Shown: positions 33,907-43,460, counted from the first letter of the stretch. The stretch: DNA of 64,000 nucleotides from Sphingomonas pruni NBRC 15498 (GCF_001598455.1 NZ_BCYZ01000019.1:1-64000), one strand, 5' to 3'. The notes: a model not told the origin generated them from the letters alone. A program made the numbers and translations.

Positions 33907-34341
33907 CTATCGGGAACGCAACGGGACGATGCGGAACGCGATCGTGCCGGATGGCACGCCCTCGGGCAGGTTCAGCGAGAGATTGCGCGTGACGACCCGG
34001 GCGCCGTTGGATCTGTCGATCCGTGTGGTCCCCGATGCGTTCAGCGGCACCTTGTGCCCGTCGATCGACAGGCTCGCCTTGGCCAGCGCCGGCGCATAAT
34101 CGGCATAAACCTCATAGCCAGCGGGATTGTTGCAGAATTCCTTGAGTGCGCCGAGGGACACCTCGCCCGGTCCGGTCGGGGTGACGGCGATGTCGGTTTC
34201 GGCACGGCAGATCACCGGCACGACGCCACTGATCTCCACTGCGTAGCCAGACGTCGTGGAGGTTTGCGGCGCAGTCTTCGCCTTCCCGCTCGTCGCGGCG
34301 CAGGCGAGCGCGGCGACCGCGGCGCTCAATGCCTTCCCCAT
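33907..34341 (-). CDS. Secreted protein with conserved cysteine pair
   Basis: A 144-residue protein with an N-terminal signal (MGKALSAAVAALACAATSG). The mature part is beta-rich (VEISGVVPVICRAETDIAV, then LKEFCNNPAGYEVYADY, KASLSIDGHKVPLNASG). The two Cys (VICRAE and KEFCNN) may form a disulfide. The pattern resembles spore-coat-U-like pilin-fold proteins, but the match is loose. It is isolated between the VTT-like gene and the GntR regulator. Confidence 0.7.
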   Translation of the reverse strand: MGKALSAAVAALACAATSGKAKTAPQTSTTSGYAVEISGVVPVICRAETDIAVTPTGPGEVSLGALKEFCNNPAGYEVYADYAPALAKASLSIDGHKVPLNASGTTRIDRSNGARVVTRNLSLNLPEGVPSGTIAFRIVPLRSR

Positions 34342-34592
34342 ATCGGCAACCCTTGCTTGTTATTTTCTTTTTGGGCGCCAACCACTCCCGCACGATTCCG
34401 TTCCCCGATATGTCGCTAAAGATCGAAAAATATCATTTCGATACCGACATGTAGACGGCCTTTCTCGGATGGAGTGCGGGCAAGGAAGGCCGTCTGCCCC
34501 GTCGATCGGCTACGAATATCGCCGGCGTCCGCTGCCTCTCCTGCGGTGGGATCAACGCTGCGCCTCCCGCCTCCCCGAGGCCGTGGCAGGGG

Positions 34593-35270
34593 TTATGGCA
34601 TCAGCCGTTTACGCCCCTGCGAAAGGTGCCAGCGCATCGCGAGCGCTGCGCCGTCGGCGTCCCGGGCCCGGATCGCTTCGACGATCGTCCGGTGTTCGGA
34701 CAGCATCGCCTCGATTGCCTCTGGAGGCCGCGACCGGGATATGTCGATGCCCGCCTTCATCACCCGATCCATGTCCGCGAACATATGATCGAACGCCGAG
34801 ACGAAAGCAGGGTTGGATGTGCCGAGCGCGATCGCGCGATGGAGTGCCATATCCTCCAGATGCGCCGGTCCGCTCGACAGCAAGGCCTTTTCCAGACGTG
34901 CCATCTCCTGCTCGATGACCTGCATCTGCTCCGCCGAGCGGCGCGCGGCCGCGAGCCGCGCGGCCTCCGCCTCCAGAACGAACCGTACCTCATAGCTGCC
35001 AAGCGTCGAGGAGAGTTCCTCCATCGGCATATGCGCGACCAGCCGCTCCGACGGGCGCCGCTTGACGAACGAACCGGCGCCTCGCCGCGCTTCGGTGATG
35101 CCGTCGGAGGCCAGCCGGACCAGGGCTTCGCGGACGATCGTGCGCGAGATGCCGAACATCTCGGCGAGCGCAGCTTCCGACGGCAAGCGGTCGCCGACCT
35201 CCAGCCGGTTCCGATTGATGATCTCGACGATGCCCGTATAGGCGCGGTCGGCCAGGCGGCTCTCGCTCAT
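34593..35270 (-). CDS. FadR/GntR-family transcriptional regulator
   Basis: A 225-residue regulator. The winged helix at the N-terminus is standard (GDRLPSEAALAEMFGISRTI, VREALVRLASDGI, ARRGAGSFVKRRP), followed by an all-helical FCD ligand domain with FVLEAEAARLAAARRSAEQM and a metal-binding pattern (MALHRAIALGTSNPAF, LSEHRTIVEAIRARDADGAA). It lies just downstream of gntP on the same strand, so it likely regulates gluconate uptake. The sugar-acid ligand cannot be read from the sequence. See the operator-like dyad upstream of gntP. Confidence 0.9.
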   Translation of the reverse strand: MSESRLADRAYTGIVEIINRNRLEVGDRLPSEAALAEMFGISRTIVREALVRLASDGITEARRGAGSFVKRRPSERLVAHMPMEELSSTLGSYEVRFVLEAEAARLAAARRSAEQMQVIEQEMARLEKALLSSGPAHLEDMALHRAIALGTSNPAFVSAFDHMFADMDRVMKAGIDISRSRPPEAIEAMLSEHRTIVEAIRARDADGAALAMRWHLSQGRKRLMP

Positions 35271-35322
35271 CTTTTGGCTCTTCGGGCTTTTGACCGTGCC
35301 GCCGCTGTGGACCCCCAGTGCA

Positions 35323-36669
35323 TCACAGCAGGTAGCTCGCGCCCAGCACGCAGGCCAGACCGACCACCGACACGACCGTCTCCAATACCGACCATGTGCG
35401 GAACGTGTCCGCCGTGCTGGTGCCGAGATATCCCTTTACCAGCCAGAAACCCGGATCGTTGACGTGCGAGAATAACACCGATCCGGCACCGATCGCGAGC
35501 ACGACCCATTCCGGCGACGCGCCGCTTTTCGCGACGACTCCGCCCATGATGCCGGCGGTCGTGATCGTCGCCACCGTGGCGGAGCCAGTCGCCAGCCGAA
35601 TGCCCACCGCCACCAGCCAGGCGAGCATGATCGGCGATAAGGCACCGCCCGCTGCGACCTTGGCCAGCAAATCCGACAGTCCGGCACTTACCAGCACTTG
35701 CTTGAGCGCGCCGCCCGCGCCGATCGACAACAGGATCGTACCGGCCGGGTTCATCGCGTCCGTCCAGATAGTCCTTTGCACCGCCGCATCGCCGACGCGG
35801 CGCCCGAACAGGAGCGGCAACGCCACGATATTGGTCAGCAGCAGCGCGAAGACCGGGTTGCTCGCGAAGGTAAGCCAGCCGACTGATGAGGCGGCATGGG
35901 CTGGCAACAAGGCCGGTATCTGGCCGGCCGCGATCAGCACGACCGGCATCAGGACAACCGCGAGCGATATTCCCAATGCCGGCGCGGCTTGCAGAGGTTC
36001 GCTAAGTTCGATCGACGGAGCGCTCAGCGTAACTCCTCGCGCGGTCAGCCGTGACAGCAACGGGCCGGCGATGACCGCTGTCGGGATCGCCACGACGAGA
36101 CCATAGAGAATGGTCCGCCCGAGATCGGCATTGAGTGCGGTGACGGCCAGAAGCGGTCCCGGATGCGGTGGTACCAAGGCATGAACGACGGAAAGACCGG
36201 CGAGGGCGGGAAGCATCAGCCGCAATTTGCCGGCATCGCCGTTCGGGCCGTTGGGCAGGTTCGCGGCGGCGGTTGCGAGGATGGGCAGCAGAAGCACCAA
36301 TCCCGTCTCGAAAAACAGTGGCAGCCCGATGATCAATGCGACCAGCAAGCTCGCCCAGGGCGCACCGGCATTGCCCGCCAGCCTCAAGCCGCGGCGCGCC
36401 AGCGACGCGGCGCCATCCGACAGTTGAAGCATCGCGCCCAAGGACAGGCCAAGCGCCACGACCAGACCCGTTCCGCCGAGAATATCGCCGCCGCCCTTTT
36501 GAATCGCTGCCGCCGTGGCGACGGGCGACATGCCAGCGCCCAAGCCGGCGACGAACGCACCGCATAGCAACGCGATGAAGGGGTGAAGGCGGCCCTTGAC
36601 GATCAAGACGACCGACAGGCCGATGCCGAACACGGCCGACAGGATCAGGCGGATATCTTCGGGCGTCAT
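35323..36669 (-). CDS. gntP: Gluconate:H+ symporter family permease
   Basis: A 448-residue permease of the GntP family with about twelve spans. Recognisable blocks are GLPLFFETGLVLLLPILATA, PALAGLSVVHALVPPHPGPL, ATGSATVATITTAGIMGGVV, VLAIGAGSVLFSHVNDPGFW and LVKGYLGTSTADTFRTWSVL. These cover the usual conserved regions of gluconate permeases. The MTPEDIRLI start at 36669 is preferred to a GTG-type start six codons upstream. It is divergent from the lactonase and followed by the FadR-type regulator, so this is a gluconate (or similar sugar acid) uptake module. Confidence 0.93.
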   Translation of the reverse strand: MTPEDIRLILSAVFGIGLSVVLIVKGRLHPFIALLCGAFVAGLGAGMSPVATAAAIQKGGGDILGGTGLVVALGLSLGAMLQLSDGAASLARRGLRLAGNAGAPWASLLVALIIGLPLFFETGLVLLLPILATAAANLPNGPNGDAGKLRLMLPALAGLSVVHALVPPHPGPLLAVTALNADLGRTILYGLVVAIPTAVIAGPLLSRLTARGVTLSAPSIELSEPLQAAPALGISLAVVLMPVVLIAAGQIPALLPAHAASSVGWLTFASNPVFALLLTNIVALPLLFGRRVGDAAVQRTIWTDAMNPAGTILLSIGAGGALKQVLVSAGLSDLLAKVAAGGALSPIMLAWLVAVGIRLATGSATVATITTAGIMGGVVAKSGASPEWVVLAIGAGSVLFSHVNDPGFWLVKGYLGTSTADTFRTWSVLETVVSVVGLACVLGASYLL

Positions 36670-36793
36670 GATCGGGCGCGCCCGCATCGGGTCGGCGAGC
36701 AGCCCGCCCTTCTCGCGCGGGCAACATCCTTCGCCATCCTTCTTCCCCTCCGATATGATGTTTGGTCGCGACTGCCAGCTTCGATCGAAAATT

Positions 36794-36806
36794 TCTGTAT
36801 GACAGA
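36794..36806. promoter_or_regulatory. Candidate FadR/GntR operator
   Basis: The perfect dyad TCTGT-ATG-ACAGA contains the GT-N3-AC core typical of operators of FadR-subfamily GntR regulators. It lies in the 274-bp gap between the divergent gntP and lactonase genes, with a FadR-type regulator gene next to gntP. Three TGGTC/GACCA half-sites (36763-36767, 36814-36818, 36842-36846) surround it. Confidence 0.5.
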
Positions 36807-36943
36807 TTTCGCCTGGTCGCTACGAAAAGGCGCTGTTTGATGACCAAAAGACCCGGAAAGAGGTTGAATCTGTCCAACCAATCATGCTCCTTGCCCCAAA
36901 ACTGGGAAGATCAAGGCCAGACAAGTTCACCCAAGGAGCCGAT

Positions 36944-38065
36944 GTGACCGTACGACCTGTGACTGCTCCCGCATTGCTATTCTCCCGGCGCGCGCTCGTC
37001 GGAGTTGCGATGGCGCTTGGCACGCTTCCTTCCAGGCTTCTGGCAGAGAAGACCGGCGAACTGATCGCCGGCACTTATGCTCAAGAAGGTGGTCCCGGTC
37101 TGGTCCCGTTGGAGGCAAGTCCGACCGGCTGGGTTGCGGGCCGTCCGTTGGACACGATCCGCAACGCGTCATTTGGGGTGCGCGCGAGCGCGACCGGCAT
37201 TCGATACCTGCTCGACGAGCAGGAAAAGGGACGTGTCGGCGTCTACGATCGTGGTTTGCAGCGCCTGGGCGACTTTTCCACGCGGGGTGCCGACCCCTGC
37301 CATGCGGCGCTCAGTCCGGACGGCGGCATGTTGGCCGTCGCCAATTATTCCAGCGGGAGTGTCGCAATTTGGCGGATCGATCGCACCACCGGGCGGCCGA
37401 TCGGTGAGGCGCAACTCACAGTACATACCGGCGAGGGCCCCAATCGCGCGCGGCAGGCAGGCCCGCATGCGCATTGGGTCGGTTTTGCCATGGGCGGCAA
37501 GCTGCTCCACGCGGTGGACCTGGGCGCGGATGCGATCTTCGCGCACGCACTTGATCCGCAGTCCGGCGCGATCGTGTCCACCTCGCTCGCTTATCGGGCC
37601 CCGGCCGGGTCGGGCCCGCGTCACCTTGCGCGCCACCCCCGCCTGCCGATTGTCTATCTGGTCTCCGAATTGGCTAATACGGTGACGATCCTCGCGACCC
37701 ATCCGGATGGCAGTTTTGCCGCGAAAGGGGCCCTCTCGACCTTGCCGGCGGAGTTCTCCGGACCCTCGACCGCCGCGCACATAGCGGTCAATAAAAGCGG
37801 CACGCGACTCTACGTCTCCAATCGCGGTCACGACAGCATCGCGGTATTCGCGATCGGCGCGGACGGCGGGTTGACGCTCCTGCAGCATGTCGGCTCCGGG
37901 GGGCGAGGTCCACGCCTGTTCCTGTTGATCGAGGAACGTGGCGAGATGCTGGTCGCCAACCAGCGTTCGGGGAATGTTTCTCGCCTCTCGCTGGGCAAGG
38001 ATGGACGCCTCGGCGCGGCCGCTTATGGCACCGCGATCCCCGGCGTGGTGTTTCTTTCCGCCTAA
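36944..38065 (+). CDS. Exported lactonase of the 6-phosphogluconolactonase beta-propeller family
   Basis: A 373-residue seven-bladed beta-propeller (PF10282). The N-terminal Tat-type signal is FSRRALVGVAMALGTLPSRL; the propeller shows ADPCHAALSPDGGMLAVANY, SSGSVAIWRIDRTTGRPIGE, QAGPHAHWVGFA and SGTRLYVSNRGHDSIAVFAI. The GTG at 36944 is preceded by AAGGAGCC. Because it is exported it is more likely to hydrolyse extracytoplasmic lactones such as gluconolactone than 6-phosphogluconolactone. Its divergent partner is gntP, which could take up the gluconate formed. The operator-like dyad lies between the two. Confidence 0.85.
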   Translation: MTVRPVTAPALLFSRRALVGVAMALGTLPSRLLAEKTGELIAGTYAQEGGPGLVPLEASPTGWVAGRPLDTIRNASFGVRASATGIRYLLDEQEKGRVGVYDRGLQRLGDFSTRGADPCHAALSPDGGMLAVANYSSGSVAIWRIDRTTGRPIGEAQLTVHTGEGPNRARQAGPHAHWVGFAMGGKLLHAVDLGADAIFAHALDPQSGAIVSTSLAYRAPAGSGPRHLARHPRLPIVYLVSELANTVTILATHPDGSFAAKGALSTLPAEFSGPSTAAHIAVNKSGTRLYVSNRGHDSIAVFAIGADGGLTLLQHVGSGGRGPRLFLLIEERGEMLVANQRSGNVSRLSLGKDGRLGAAAYGTAIPGVVFLSA

Positions 38066-38219
38066 GCCGCGAGCACGCACGGCCAAGTTGGGTCATCGCC
38101 CGGCGCAGGATTGCGCCGACCGGTCGCATATGGACCCGGCGCGGCCGGCTGTTCAGCTTCGCGCCAAGCGGCCTTTCGTAATCGGCGGTTCCAGTCATGT
38201 CCCATGATGAGGAGTGTTT

Positions 38220-38603
38220 ATGCGTAGCGTTTGGAGTGTGGTGTTCCTGGGTGTGTCGCTCGTCGCGAGTGGCTCGGCCAATGCTCAGAGCTGGGGCGTT
38301 TATGTGGGAACGGGCGGTGGATATCCGGGCTATCAACGCGGCTATGACGAGGAGGACGGCTTGGCGCGGTTCATCTGCTCGGGCCAGCGTGCGCATATGC
38401 TCGAAGACCGGCTGCGCCATGAGGTTGCCGAAGACGAGATCGATGGCGACGATGCTGATCGCATCCATGCGGCGATCGATCGCCTCGAAGACAGGCAACG
38501 CCATGAGTGCCGCGAGGGAGATCGCAGGGCGATCGGCGACATAGCCTATCGCTATGATCGCATTGCCCGATGGATCGACGGCGAAGCGCATCGCGGCTGG
38601 TAG
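38220..38603 (+). CDS. Small secreted Asp/Arg-rich helical protein
   Basis: A 127-residue protein with a signal peptide (MRSVWSVVFLGVSLVASGSA, then NAQSWG). The mature part begins Gly/Tyr-rich (GVYVGTGGGYPGYQRGYDEE) and continues as a charged coiled-coil (LEDRLRHEVAEDEIDGDDAD, RIHAAIDRLEDRQRHECREG). The start is supported by AGGAG 6 bases upstream. I recognise no family. It lies between the lactonase and the CYTH-CHAD gene. Confidence 0.75.
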   Translation: MRSVWSVVFLGVSLVASGSANAQSWGVYVGTGGGYPGYQRGYDEEDGLARFICSGQRAHMLEDRLRHEVAEDEIDGDDADRIHAAIDRLEDRQRHECREGDRRAIGDIAYRYDRIARWIDGEAHRGW

Positions 38604-38639
38604 GTGAGCGACGCAGCGCGCAGGACGGGGGCGTTCGAC

Positions 38640-40097
38640 TCAGCGCCAGAACCGGCCGGCATCGACCAGGGCAGCATGGGCTTCGCCGGCCGCTTCGAGC
38701 AGCTTCTTGCGGCTGCCCGGGAAGAGCACGGCCAGCGTGTTGGGCGAATTGGCGATGCCGAGCCCGTTCAGGACCGGGGGCGCCGTCACTAGGTCGTTGA
38801 GCCCCCCCAATGCCTCCTGCAGCGCCTCCAATGCCGCGATGAATCTTTTGTAGCGGCGGCGCTGCCGCTTGCGATCGAACTGGGCGGCGAAGAACTCGGC
38901 CGCATAGCGCAGTTTCTTGGCGTCCTTGCGGAGCTCGTGTCGTGCTTGATCGTCGAGGTCGACGAGACCTTCGCCGCCCCGCTTGACCTTGCGGCGCAGG
39001 CGGTCGAGCGCGGTGCGGGCGAATATGCTTGCGCGCTGGTCGCGAAACTCCGCGGTTTCGACTGCACCGAGCCATTCGCCGCTCGCGCTCCATTGCGCCA
39101 GGTCGAGCATCAACCCGCGTGCCTGGGCGGATACAAGGATTGCTTTGACCTGAGCATAGGCATCGTGCCGTGCCGCCTCGAGCCGATCGCGCAGCGCACC
39201 GGGCGGCGCGCGCGAGACCAGGACGTCGATGCTTCGCGCCGGGCCGAGCGCATTGGCAAGCCAGCGCAACGTCTCGCGCAGCTCCGCGCTGGCCTCGTCG
39301 GCGATCAGGACCTTGAAGATCGACAGCGCCGACCGCAGCCGGCGCAACGCGACGCGCGCCTGATGCAGCGCCTCCGGCGTCTGTCCGATCAGGAGCAGGT
39401 CTTCGTTCAGTCGGAACTGACGCAGGCATGCCTGGACGATGTGCTGCAATGCCTGCCCGGCCGTCGTGTCGCGATGCAAGTCGATCGCGTCGGCCCTGAA
39501 TGCCGGGACCGCCGGATCGACCAGGCCATAGCCGCGTTCGGCCTTGGTCAGGACGCCTAGCCGGAGGGGCGCGGCGGCATCGAGCTTGCGCGCGAAGGCG
39601 AACAATGCGGCGACATCGCCACTCTTCAACTCCAGCTCGATCTCGCAGATCGAGGATCGGCGATCGCCGGCCACCACCGCGCCGCGGTCGAGAACCATCT
39701 CGATAAGGGCGCCGTTCGTTTGGATGTCCCATGTGCGGCGTTCGACCCGGACTTCGAAGACCGGGGCCAGCGCGTCGGCCCGCTCGCCGAGCAGCGCCCG
39801 GATCGGCGTGGTATGGTCGATGACCGGCATATCGTCCGGCACCGCGCATTCCCATTCGGGCCGGGCGAACAGGCCGGCCGAACTGCCGCCACGGGCCTTG
39901 ACCGTCTGGGTCCGCTTGCGAACGGCGTGACGGATCCGCAGCGAGAGCCCGGCCTTTAAGAGCGAATGATCGGCGGTGTCGAAATAGAGCGACCTTTGCC
40001 GTGCTTTGCGCGGCTGGCCGCCAAGCAGATCCGCGTCGGTCAGGATAATGGCGTCGCGCGGCCGCAGCGCGAGCTTGAGCTCGACCTCATCCGGCAT
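38640..40097 (-). CDS. CYTH and CHAD domain protein
   Basis: A 485-residue fusion. The N-terminal CYTH (triphosphate-tunnel) domain has MPDEVELKLALRP with the signature ExExK-like EVELKL, SLYFDTADHSLLKAGLSLRI, and ICEIELELKSGD. The C-terminal CHAD domain is a helical His-rich unit with PEALHQARVALRRLRSALSI and ARHELRKDAKKLRYAAEFFA. Such fusions bind or hydrolyse polyphosphate and triphosphates. The C-terminal CHAD helices are Arg-rich. Its start overlaps the second AI-2E transporter by 11 bases, so they form an operon. Confidence 0.93.
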   Translation of the reverse strand: MPDEVELKLALRPRDAIILTDADLLGGQPRKARQRSLYFDTADHSLLKAGLSLRIRHAVRKRTQTVKARGGSSAGLFARPEWECAVPDDMPVIDHTTPIRALLGERADALAPVFEVRVERRTWDIQTNGALIEMVLDRGAVVAGDRRSSICEIELELKSGDVAALFAFARKLDAAAPLRLGVLTKAERGYGLVDPAVPAFRADAIDLHRDTTAGQALQHIVQACLRQFRLNEDLLLIGQTPEALHQARVALRRLRSALSIFKVLIADEASAELRETLRWLANALGPARSIDVLVSRAPPGALRDRLEAARHDAYAQVKAILVSAQARGLMLDLAQWSASGEWLGAVETAEFRDQRASIFARTALDRLRRKVKRGGEGLVDLDDQARHELRKDAKKLRYAAEFFAAQFDRKRQRRRYKRFIAALEALQEALGGLNDLVTAPPVLNGLGIANSPNTLAVLFPGSRKKLLEAAGEAHAALVDAGRFWR

Positions 40098-41166
40098 CGC
40101 CTTGCCCTTCCGGTTCGGTCGCGGGCGCCCGGCCCTCCGAATTGCCGAAGAGATCCCACGTCACCATGAACAAAGCTGCGATGACGGGTCCGATCACGAA
40201 ACCGTTGAACCCCATCAGTTCGAACCCGCCCAGCGTCGCGACCAGGACGACATAGTCGGGCATCCGCGCATCGCGGCCGACCAGAATCGGGCGGACGACA
40301 TTGTCGACGCTGCTGATGATGAAGAACCCGCACAGGAAAAGGATGCTGCCCTGCCAGATCGCGCCCGTGGCTAGCAGGTAGATGGTCATTGGCACCCAGA
40401 CCAGCCCGGTGCCGATCGCCGGGAAGAGCGAAAACACCCCCATCGCCACCCCCCAGAGGAGCGCGCCGGGCAATCCCAGCAGCCAGAAAGTGAAGCCGCC
40501 GACCAGGCCTTGCAACAGGGCGACGATCAGGCTGCCCTTGGTGGTCGCGCGGATCACCTGCACGAACTTGGCGATCAGGATGGTGCGCTGCTCGGCGGGC
40601 AGCGGAATGCTGCGCTCGATCCGTGCCGCCAAAGCGTGCCCGTCGCGCAGCAGGAAGAAGGTCAGGTAGAGCATCACGCCGAGGGAAAGGAAGAAGCCGA
40701 ACGCGCCCTGGCCGATGCTCAGCACGCGCGACGCCACCGCCTGGAAGCTGTTGGCAAAGCCCTGGCTGATCTTGGCGCGCAGCCCGCCGACATCGCCCAG
40801 GCCGATATCGGCGAGCCAGCTTCGGGCCCAATCCGGCAGGTGCGCCTGCATTTCGACAAAGAGCCGGCCGAAATCGATTCCACCGCTCCGCACCCGGTCG
40901 TAGAAGACGCTCGCCTCATGCAGCAATGCGGCGCCGAGCAACATCGCGGGCACGACGACGACGACGGTGATGATGATCAACGTCACCAGCGCCGCGCCAT
41001 TGCGCCGCCGCGGCATCGCGGCGAGGAGCCGCGCGTTGAGCGGCTCGAACAGGATGGCCGCGATCACTGCCCAGAGGATCGCGCCAGAGAAGGGGGCGAC
41101 CAGCCACACGAATGCGACCGTTGCGCCCGTAACGAGCGACAGCAGGAAGACGCGCGACGGCGTCAT
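40087..41166 (-). CDS. AI-2E family transporter, second copy
   Basis: A 359-residue multispan transporter of the PerM/AI-2E family: SRVFLLSLVTGATVAFVWLV at the N-terminus, then FFLLRDGHALAARIERSIPL, the C-terminal VFSLFPAIGTGLVWVPMTIY, FIISSVDNVVRPILVGRDAR and MGFNGFVIGPVIAALFM. The ATG at 41166 is preferred; a GTG eight codons upstream is possible. It is operonic with the CYTH-CHAD gene. It shares the family but not the context of the copy at 17778-18836. Confidence 0.9.
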   Translation of the reverse strand: MTPSRVFLLSLVTGATVAFVWLVAPFSGAILWAVIAAILFEPLNARLLAAMPRRRNGAALVTLIIITVVVVVPAMLLGAALLHEASVFYDRVRSGGIDFGRLFVEMQAHLPDWARSWLADIGLGDVGGLRAKISQGFANSFQAVASRVLSIGQGAFGFFLSLGVMLYLTFFLLRDGHALAARIERSIPLPAEQRTILIAKFVQVIRATTKGSLIVALLQGLVGGFTFWLLGLPGALLWGVAMGVFSLFPAIGTGLVWVPMTIYLLATGAIWQGSILFLCGFFIISSVDNVVRPILVGRDARMPDYVVLVATLGGFELMGFNGFVIGPVIAALFMVTWDLFGNSEGRAPATEPEGQGDAG

Positions 41167-41364
41167 GCTGAGGCGCCTGCCGTCACGCACGGGACGACTG
41201 CCGGTGCGCGCATCGGTCGAAGGCGAAACCTCCCGCGCGGTGGAACCGGCGGGGGTCTATCGCCAATCGCCGTCGCTCAGGCCAGTTTGATGAAGAGCGT
41301 GTCGACAGCGCGGTGCGCGATCGCAGGCATGCATGTGCAAGATGCTCTCTCGCTCCAGCCATTT

Positions 41365-41706
41365 TCACCGTTTAGCGACATTCCCCGCGGTCGCACAACC
41401 GATGCACTCTTCAGCTGCTGGCAGCGCGTTTAACCTCTCGGCGGCGATGGGCTCGCCACAGCTAGTGCAGATTCCGTAGCCGCCTGAGTCCAGCCGGGCG
41501 ATCGCCGCTCTGATCGACTCGATTTCTGTGAGTGCGGAGTTCTCCAAGGAGTCCAACGCCTCGTCATCCTCTCGGTCGATCGCCTGTTCGGCGAAGTCGT
41601 CGTCGAGTGGTTGGCCGAGCTCGTCTTCAATGCGGCTCACCTGCGCCGTCAGCACGGAAAGCCGCTCTGTGAGACGGCTGCGAGCCTCTGTCTTGTTTAG
41701 CATCAT
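41365..41706 (-). CDS. TraR/DksA-type zinc-finger protein
   Basis: A 113-residue DksA-like regulator: a coiled-coil N-terminus (SRLTERLSVLTAQVSRIEDE) then the C4 zinc finger YGICTSCGEPIAAERLNALP and EECIGCA. It lacks some acidic residues at the coiled-coil tip of true DksA and is shorter, so it is a TraR/DksA paralogue, probably binding RNA polymerase near the secondary channel. It is 4 bases upstream of the first universal stress protein gene's stop. A two-codon choice of starts (ATG ATG) is uncertain. Confidence 0.88.
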   Translation of the reverse strand: MMLNKTEARSRLTERLSVLTAQVSRIEDELGQPLDDDFAEQAIDREDDEALDSLENSALTEIESIRAAIARLDSGGYGICTSCGEPIAAERLNALPAAEECIGCATAGNVAKR

Positions 41707-41709
41707 ACC

Positions 41710-42510
41710 TCAGTGCGATAGAAAAAGCGGGTAGGGCGAATGCGAGAGCAACTCGCGGGTTACCCCGCCGAACACCGCCTCGCGCAGTCGCGAATGGCCA
41801 TAGCCGCCAGCGACGATCAGGCCCGCGCCATGACGACCGGCCTCGGCGATCACGGTGCGCGCGATGCCCGAGGGCAGGGGCGGGACACGCTCGACACGCG
41901 CATGGACTTCGTGGCGCGACAAATAGCGCGCCGCGTCCTCCGCCCAGCCATCGGCTCGGTCGGTCTCGACTTCCACCAGAAATACTCGCTCCATGAGTTT
42001 GAGGAGCGGAATGGAATTACGGAGCGCCGAAGTCGCCGCCATCGACCCATCCCATGCGATGACCGCACAGCGATCGTCGAATTTCCGCACATCCTGCGGC
42101 ACAGCCAGAATCGGTTTGCCTGCCCCCGTGATCAGGCCGCCCGCGACACTGTGCATAGGAGTGACCGGATCCTCGAGTTGCCGGTTGACGATGACGAGAT
42201 CGGCGAACTGCGCGGCGCTGCATAAGCTTCCCACCAGGTCGCCAGTGCGTTCCTGCCAATCCCACGACACGTCCTCGTGAGCGAGCCGCGCTTCGACCTT
42301 CACCCGATTGGCGGCTTCCACCTCGATTTCGCTCTCGACGATCGTGGCGCTGATCGTGCTGCCGACCGAATCGTCGACATAGGCCGGCGGCAGTACGACG
42401 ACATCGAGACAGGTCAGATGCGCTTCGAGCCGCCGCGCCAAATCCAACGCAACTTGCAGCCGGGCTTCTTGTCCGGCGTCTTCATGCGCAAGTACCAAAA
42501 GGGTCTTCAT
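41710..42510 (-). CDS. Universal stress protein, tandem-domain
   Basis: A 266-residue protein with two Usp folds. The N-terminus is MKTLLVLAHEDAGQEARLQV and the C-terminal ATP-type loop GGYGHSRLREAVFGGVTREL fits the G-x2-G-x9-G pattern. Middle blocks are VIVNRQLEDPV and RCAVIAWDGSMAATSALRNS. The ATG at 42510 is preceded by GGAGG. It is followed after a short gap by the DksA-like gene and preceded by another Usp, so the three probably respond to the same stress. Confidence 0.92.
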   Translation of the reverse strand: MKTLLVLAHEDAGQEARLQVALDLARRLEAHLTCLDVVVLPPAYVDDSVGSTISATIVESEIEVEAANRVKVEARLAHEDVSWDWQERTGDLVGSLCSAAQFADLVIVNRQLEDPVTPMHSVAGGLITGAGKPILAVPQDVRKFDDRCAVIAWDGSMAATSALRNSIPLLKLMERVFLVEVETDRADGWAEDAARYLSRHEVHARVERVPPLPSGIARTVIAEAGRHGAGLIVAGGYGHSRLREAVFGGVTRELLSHSPYPLFLSH

Positions 42511-42605
42511 GACGTGCCTCCGATTTGCTTGGTCGGAGCGTAATCGCCGACGCGAAGGGCATGCTATTGGTGGATTTACGGACTCCCGGGCCGACGTCGT
42601 CACGC

Positions 42606-43460
42606 TCAGGCGGGTGTCCGGTGCTGATGATCGGCAACAGGAATGGTCGGCGCGACGCGGTCCGCCGCTTCCAGGTTCGTCACCAACAGGTCGAACGGCA
42701 TGATTTCGAGCAAATAGGCCACATGACTGCGCCGGAAAATTGCTTCGAAACCTCGGTGCCGATGAGTGGAGGCAACGATCAGGTCCGGATGAAGCGCTGA
42801 CCATTGCTCGATCAGCACCGAAGCCAAATCACCGGGCCGAACTACTGGGACGACCGGAATCGCGACGTCGGGACGCGCGGCGAGAGCCGTCGCGATCACC
42901 CGTTTCAGCGCTTCCAGCGCGACCGCCAGGCCCTGCGCCGTCGTTCGTTTCGAACAGGCATGTACCGCGTACACTTCGCTGGCGGATTTGATTTGCAGCG
43001 CAAGGTCGAGGACATGCCGCGCATCCTCCTCCTCGTCGAGTAGGGCAAGGAGCCGCTTATACGGTCCTGTGGACTCCGCCTGCACGGCCAGTACCGGAAT
43101 CGATGCCTGCCGCGCGACGTCGACGATCAAGTCGAACGGACGGTCGTTGATTTGATTGGGGTCGATCGCATTGCGCATCACGATCAATTCGGCGCCGAGC
43201 ATTTCCGCCTTCTTCACGATCTCCGCAGCCTGGGCCGGCATCGGTTCGCTGAACGACAGCGATCCGATGCAGGGGAAGCGTCGGCCGACTTCTTCGGCCA
43301 GGATCTGGGGGGAGGGGCGACGCGGGGTGCCGCGGCGAAGGCGATCGCGCAGCCTCAGCACGTGCAGGTCGGCGCAATTCGCGGCGGCGATTTCGCATCC
43401 CCGCTCGAGCGCGACGTCCGGGTCGAGCGCCAGATCGCTGGCGACCACGAGTTGATGCAC
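42606..43460 (-). CDS. Universal stress protein, tandem-domain
   Basis: A 284-residue protein with two Usp-like domains: MHQLVVASDLALDPDVALER, ELIVMRNAIDPNQIN, then SIPVLAVQAESTGPYKRLLA, and the C-terminal LIVASTHRHRGFEAIFRRSH, VAYLLEIMPFDLLV. The G-x2-G-x9-G loop is degenerate, so ATP binding is doubtful. The start is GTG at 43460 with GAGGAG upstream. It lies upstream of the other Usp gene on the same strand, separated by 95 bp, and downstream of the sulfur-module regulator. Confidence 0.88.
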   Translation of the reverse strand: MHQLVVASDLALDPDVALERGCEIAAANCADLHVLRLRDRLRRGTPRRPSPQILAEEVGRRFPCIGSLSFSEPMPAQAAEIVKKAEMLGAELIVMRNAIDPNQINDRPFDLIVDVARQASIPVLAVQAESTGPYKRLLALLDEEEDARHVLDLALQIKSASEVYAVHACSKRTTAQGLAVALEALKRVIATALAARPDVAIPVVPVVRPGDLASVLIEQWSALHPDLIVASTHRHRGFEAIFRRSHVAYLLEIMPFDLLVTNLEAADRVAPTIPVADHQHRTPA

